From: Lachnospiraceae bacterium UBA7729
Lineage (GTDB): Bacteria; Bacillota; Clostridia; Lachnospirales; Lachnospiraceae
Length of the DNA stretch: 40,853 nucleotides
Assembly: GCA_002482005.1 (NCBI GenBank)
Contig: DLFD01000054.1
Location: forward strand, 28,499 to 69,351
Direction of reading: 5' to 3'
The notes under the pieces are model-generated. The model was not told the DNA's origin, searched no databases, and saw nothing but the letters and a program-made list of their open reading frames with translations. Positions 39,295-40,853 of this stretch are shown here, one piece after another (positions within the stretch are counted from its first letter, which is position 1; the number at the start of each line of letters is the position of its first letter). The translations under genes and the position numbers were made by a program.

Positions 39295-40518
39295 TCAGAG
39301 TTCTATCACTTTCAGATCCTTCAGCCTGCTCTGCAAAAACTCCCCGATCTGTTTTCTGTCCGCCCTGAGCGAACCCTGCTGGAAATATGGGCGTCCTCCG
39401 CCCTTGCCTGATAATGCTCCGTTCATCTCCCGGACCAGAGCTTTCAGGTCACCGTCCTTCTCTCCTGCCGCAAAGTGATAGCCTTCCCCATCAGTTCCTG
39501 ACATCGCAAAGACTGCGCCGCCGCAGGTTTCCATTACTCTGGCTGCCAGTTTCTGGACAAGTACAGGGTCATATCCTTCCGCAAAGAGCAGAAGATTCCC
39601 GGCGCCGTTCAGCTTTTCCGCTGTTCTGTCGATCTCCGCATACCGCATCTGCAGGAGCCGGAATTTCAGGGTATTCTCATTCTCCAGTACCTTTGAGACA
39701 GCCTTTGCAGTCTCCAGAGGCTTTGAAGATACAAGCCCGGATACCTGATGGTTCTGCTCAAAGATCCCGCTCATATATTCGTATGCCCATCTTCCGCACA
39801 TCATCTCGATCCGGGTGCCGCCTCTGAAACGCTCATGAGAGATGAGCCGGACCGGTCCGATCTCGCCTGTTCTCTTCACATGGGTACCGCAGCAGGCACA
39901 GACATCTGCCCCGGGTATCGTTACGACCCGGATGGTCCCATGAAGGTCTTTCTTGCTCCGGAACTCCACATGTTCCGCATCTTCCTCCGTATAAACATCC
40001 GTACGAACCGGCGCATTCGACCAGACGACCTGATTGGCTTCCCTCTCGATCTCATGAAGTGCCTCGTCCGGGATCTCGCCGCTGAGGTCGATCGTCATAC
40101 GGTCCGGACTCATATGGAAGCCGACGTTCTGATAGCCATAACGTCTGTGGATGATCCCGCTTACGATATGTTCTCCTGAATGATTCTGCATACGGTCAAA
40201 GCGGAACTGCCAGTCCAGCACTCCAAGCACTTTCGTTCCTTCCGCAACGGGTGCTTTCGTCACGACATAGATGTTTCCGTCTGCTTCCTGCGTATCAAAG
40301 ACTTCGATACTCTCTTTCCTGCAGCGGCCGGATCCGTCATCCGGCATATCCCCCAGGACCTCCAGACGGCCCCTGTCACCGCTTTGTCCGCCTCCTTCAG
40401 GGAAGAACGCACTTCTGTCAAGAAAGACCTCATACCCCTTTTCTCCTTCCTTGCAGGCGATCACCTGAGCATCAAATTCCTTCTGATATACATCCTGATA
40501 ATATAACTTTTCCGTCAT
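39295..40518 (-). CDS. Alanyl-tRNA editing protein, AlaX type with DHHA1
   Basis: A 407-residue free-standing editing protein that hydrolyses mis-charged Ser-tRNA(Ala) or Gly-tRNA(Ala). Motifs are FFPEGGGQSGDRG near 38-50, NHSGEHIVSGIIHRRYG with two zinc-binding His, and CACCGTHVKRTGEIGP with the Cys-x3-His zinc pair. The last 110 residues are a DHHA1 domain ending GKGGGRPYFQQGS. This long AlaX form lacks the aminoacylation domain of AlaRS. GGGAAG lies 9-10 nt before the ATG. Confidence 0.93.
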   Translation of the reverse strand: MTEKLYYQDVYQKEFDAQVIACKEGEKGYEVFLDRSAFFPEGGGQSGDRGRLEVLGDMPDDGSGRCRKESIEVFDTQEADGNIYVVTKAPVAEGTKVLGVLDWQFRFDRMQNHSGEHIVSGIIHRRYGYQNVGFHMSPDRMTIDLSGEIPDEALHEIEREANQVVWSNAPVRTDVYTEEDAEHVEFRSKKDLHGTIRVVTIPGADVCACCGTHVKRTGEIGPVRLISHERFRGGTRIEMMCGRWAYEYMSGIFEQNHQVSGLVSSKPLETAKAVSKVLENENTLKFRLLQMRYAEIDRTAEKLNGAGNLLLFAEGYDPVLVQKLAARVMETCGGAVFAMSGTDGEGYHFAAGEKDGDLKALVREMNGALSGKGGGRPYFQQGSLRADRKQIGEFLQSRLKDLKVIEL

Positions 40519-40667
40519 CTTTCAACACTTCCCTGCTTTTCACGTTGACAAAAGAAAACCATACTGCCTAGAATGATACCATGTCAGCAGATTTCAGGAA
40601 AGTCCTGATGCGTCAGTATAGCGGATGATCTGTTCTGATCCATCATTCACAGTATAATATGATGCTA
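40519..40667. other. Intergenic stretch with an isolated -10 box
   Basis: No gene. A plus-strand TATAAT at 40653-40658 lies 9 bp before the first hairpin of the terminal element but has no good -35. A weak minus-strand promoter for the AlaX gene (CTGACA, then TATGGT at 18 bases) is possible around 40560-40590. Confidence 0.35.
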
Positions 40668-40853
40668 GGGTCCCAAGGTCATAATCCGCGTCGTGCTTGC
40701 ACGTAAGCGGTTATGACCTTGGGACCCGCATGACACCGAGCATGTAGGAATTTGCGTATGCAAATTCCGAGAATGCGAGGTGGCATAGGATTGCGCAAGT
40801 TGCGAAGCAACGAAGCAATCCGCATCAACAGTTGGGGGCAAAAGGTACTTTTG
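40668..40853. repeat. Four-hairpin structured element, cut by the window edge
   Basis: Hairpin 1 spans 40668-40727: outer stem of 17 bp (GGGTCCCAAGGTCATAA with its complement), a bulged T, 4 more bp (CCGC/GCGG), and an inner CGTGC-TT-GCACG. Hairpin 2 is GGAATTTGC-GTAT-GCAAATTCC (40747-40768). Hairpin 3 is nested: GGATTGC/GCAATCC around GTTGC-GAA-GCAAC (40788-40821), with a possible outer ATGCG/CGCAT. Hairpin 4 begins GGGGG CAAAAG-GTA-CTTTTG at 40834-40853 and would need CCCCC beyond the window. No open frame of note. Either a dispersed palindromic repeat or a structured RNA. Confidence 0.75.

Noticed and set aside
1..40853. tRNA and rRNA genes, phage or plasmid functions
   Set aside because: All intergenic regions were scanned by eye for cloverleaf and rRNA-like sequence and for integrase, replication or transposase proteins; none was seen.

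Overview
The window reads as chromosomal backbone from a Gram-positive anaerobe of the class Clostridia, most likely a Lachnospiraceae member of moderate-to-high GC. Three things support this: AGGAGG-type ribosome binding sites, a HisZ-type histidine operon ending in a HisIE protein with a HisF-like N-terminus, and single genes for RecU, a UMF1-type transporter, a PepV-like dipeptidase and a free-standing SleB-like hydrolase. No rRNA, tRNA, CRISPR array, prophage or intact insertion sequence is visible. Thirty-two protein genes are supported.

Layout. 1-3.0 kb: a repeat-rich gene-free stretch, an unassigned PD-(D/E)XK-like protein (+) and a SleB-like cell wall hydrolase (-) with a consensus promoter and long leader. 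3.0-10.6 kb (-): leuA lies downstream of the histidine operon hisZ-hisG-hisD-hisB-hisIE, which starts at a consensus promoter near 10.57 kb. 10.8-17.1 kb (-): rsuA-type synthase, HAD phosphatase, YgiQ radical SAM protein, a membrane protein, RluA-type synthase and recU, closely packed. 17.4-19.7 kb (-): a methylglyoxal-synthase-like gene, rsmD, coaD and a coiled-coil protein. 19.8-25.2 kb (-): 1-phosphofructokinase, then an operon of MBOAT acyltransferase, DHHW protein, thyA and dfrA. 25.3-27.1 kb (+): an anchored SGNH hydrolase and a DUF4358-type lipoprotein. 27.3-31.8 kb: MATE exporter (-), UMF1 transporter (+), PepV-like dipeptidase (-). 32.0-37.2 kb (+): a MerR regulator fused to a methyltransferase, then rmlA-rmlB-rmlD-rmlC for dTDP-L-rhamnose. 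37.3-40.5 kb (-): glmS and an AlaX-type editing protein. The last 190 bases are a run of hairpins cut by the window edge.

How the genes fit together. Three cell-surface themes recur: rhamnose nucleotide synthesis with glucosamine-6-phosphate supply, a split polysaccharide O-acylation set (MBOAT, DHHW and the divergent SGNH protein), and wall hydrolysis. The rest is amino-acid biosynthesis, RNA modification, folate/thymidylate metabolism and transport.

The genes are mostly ordinary; the unusual signal lies between them. (1) Several genes (recU, leuA, hisIE, pepV, and hisG just past its stop) have short tandem copies of their 3' end or stop region directly downstream, and the C-terminal codons of ygiQ are also tandemly duplicated. 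(2) A GC-rich hairpin element occurs three times with compensatory stem changes, twice in the histidine operon leader. (3) A composite dispersed element with conserved outer modules and a variable internal hairpin occurs twice. (4) A four-hairpin element ends the window. (5) A MerR-type promoter with a 19-bp spacer and a perfect palindrome sits between the merR-methyltransferase gene and the rhamnose operon. All functional links are inferences from sequence and position.
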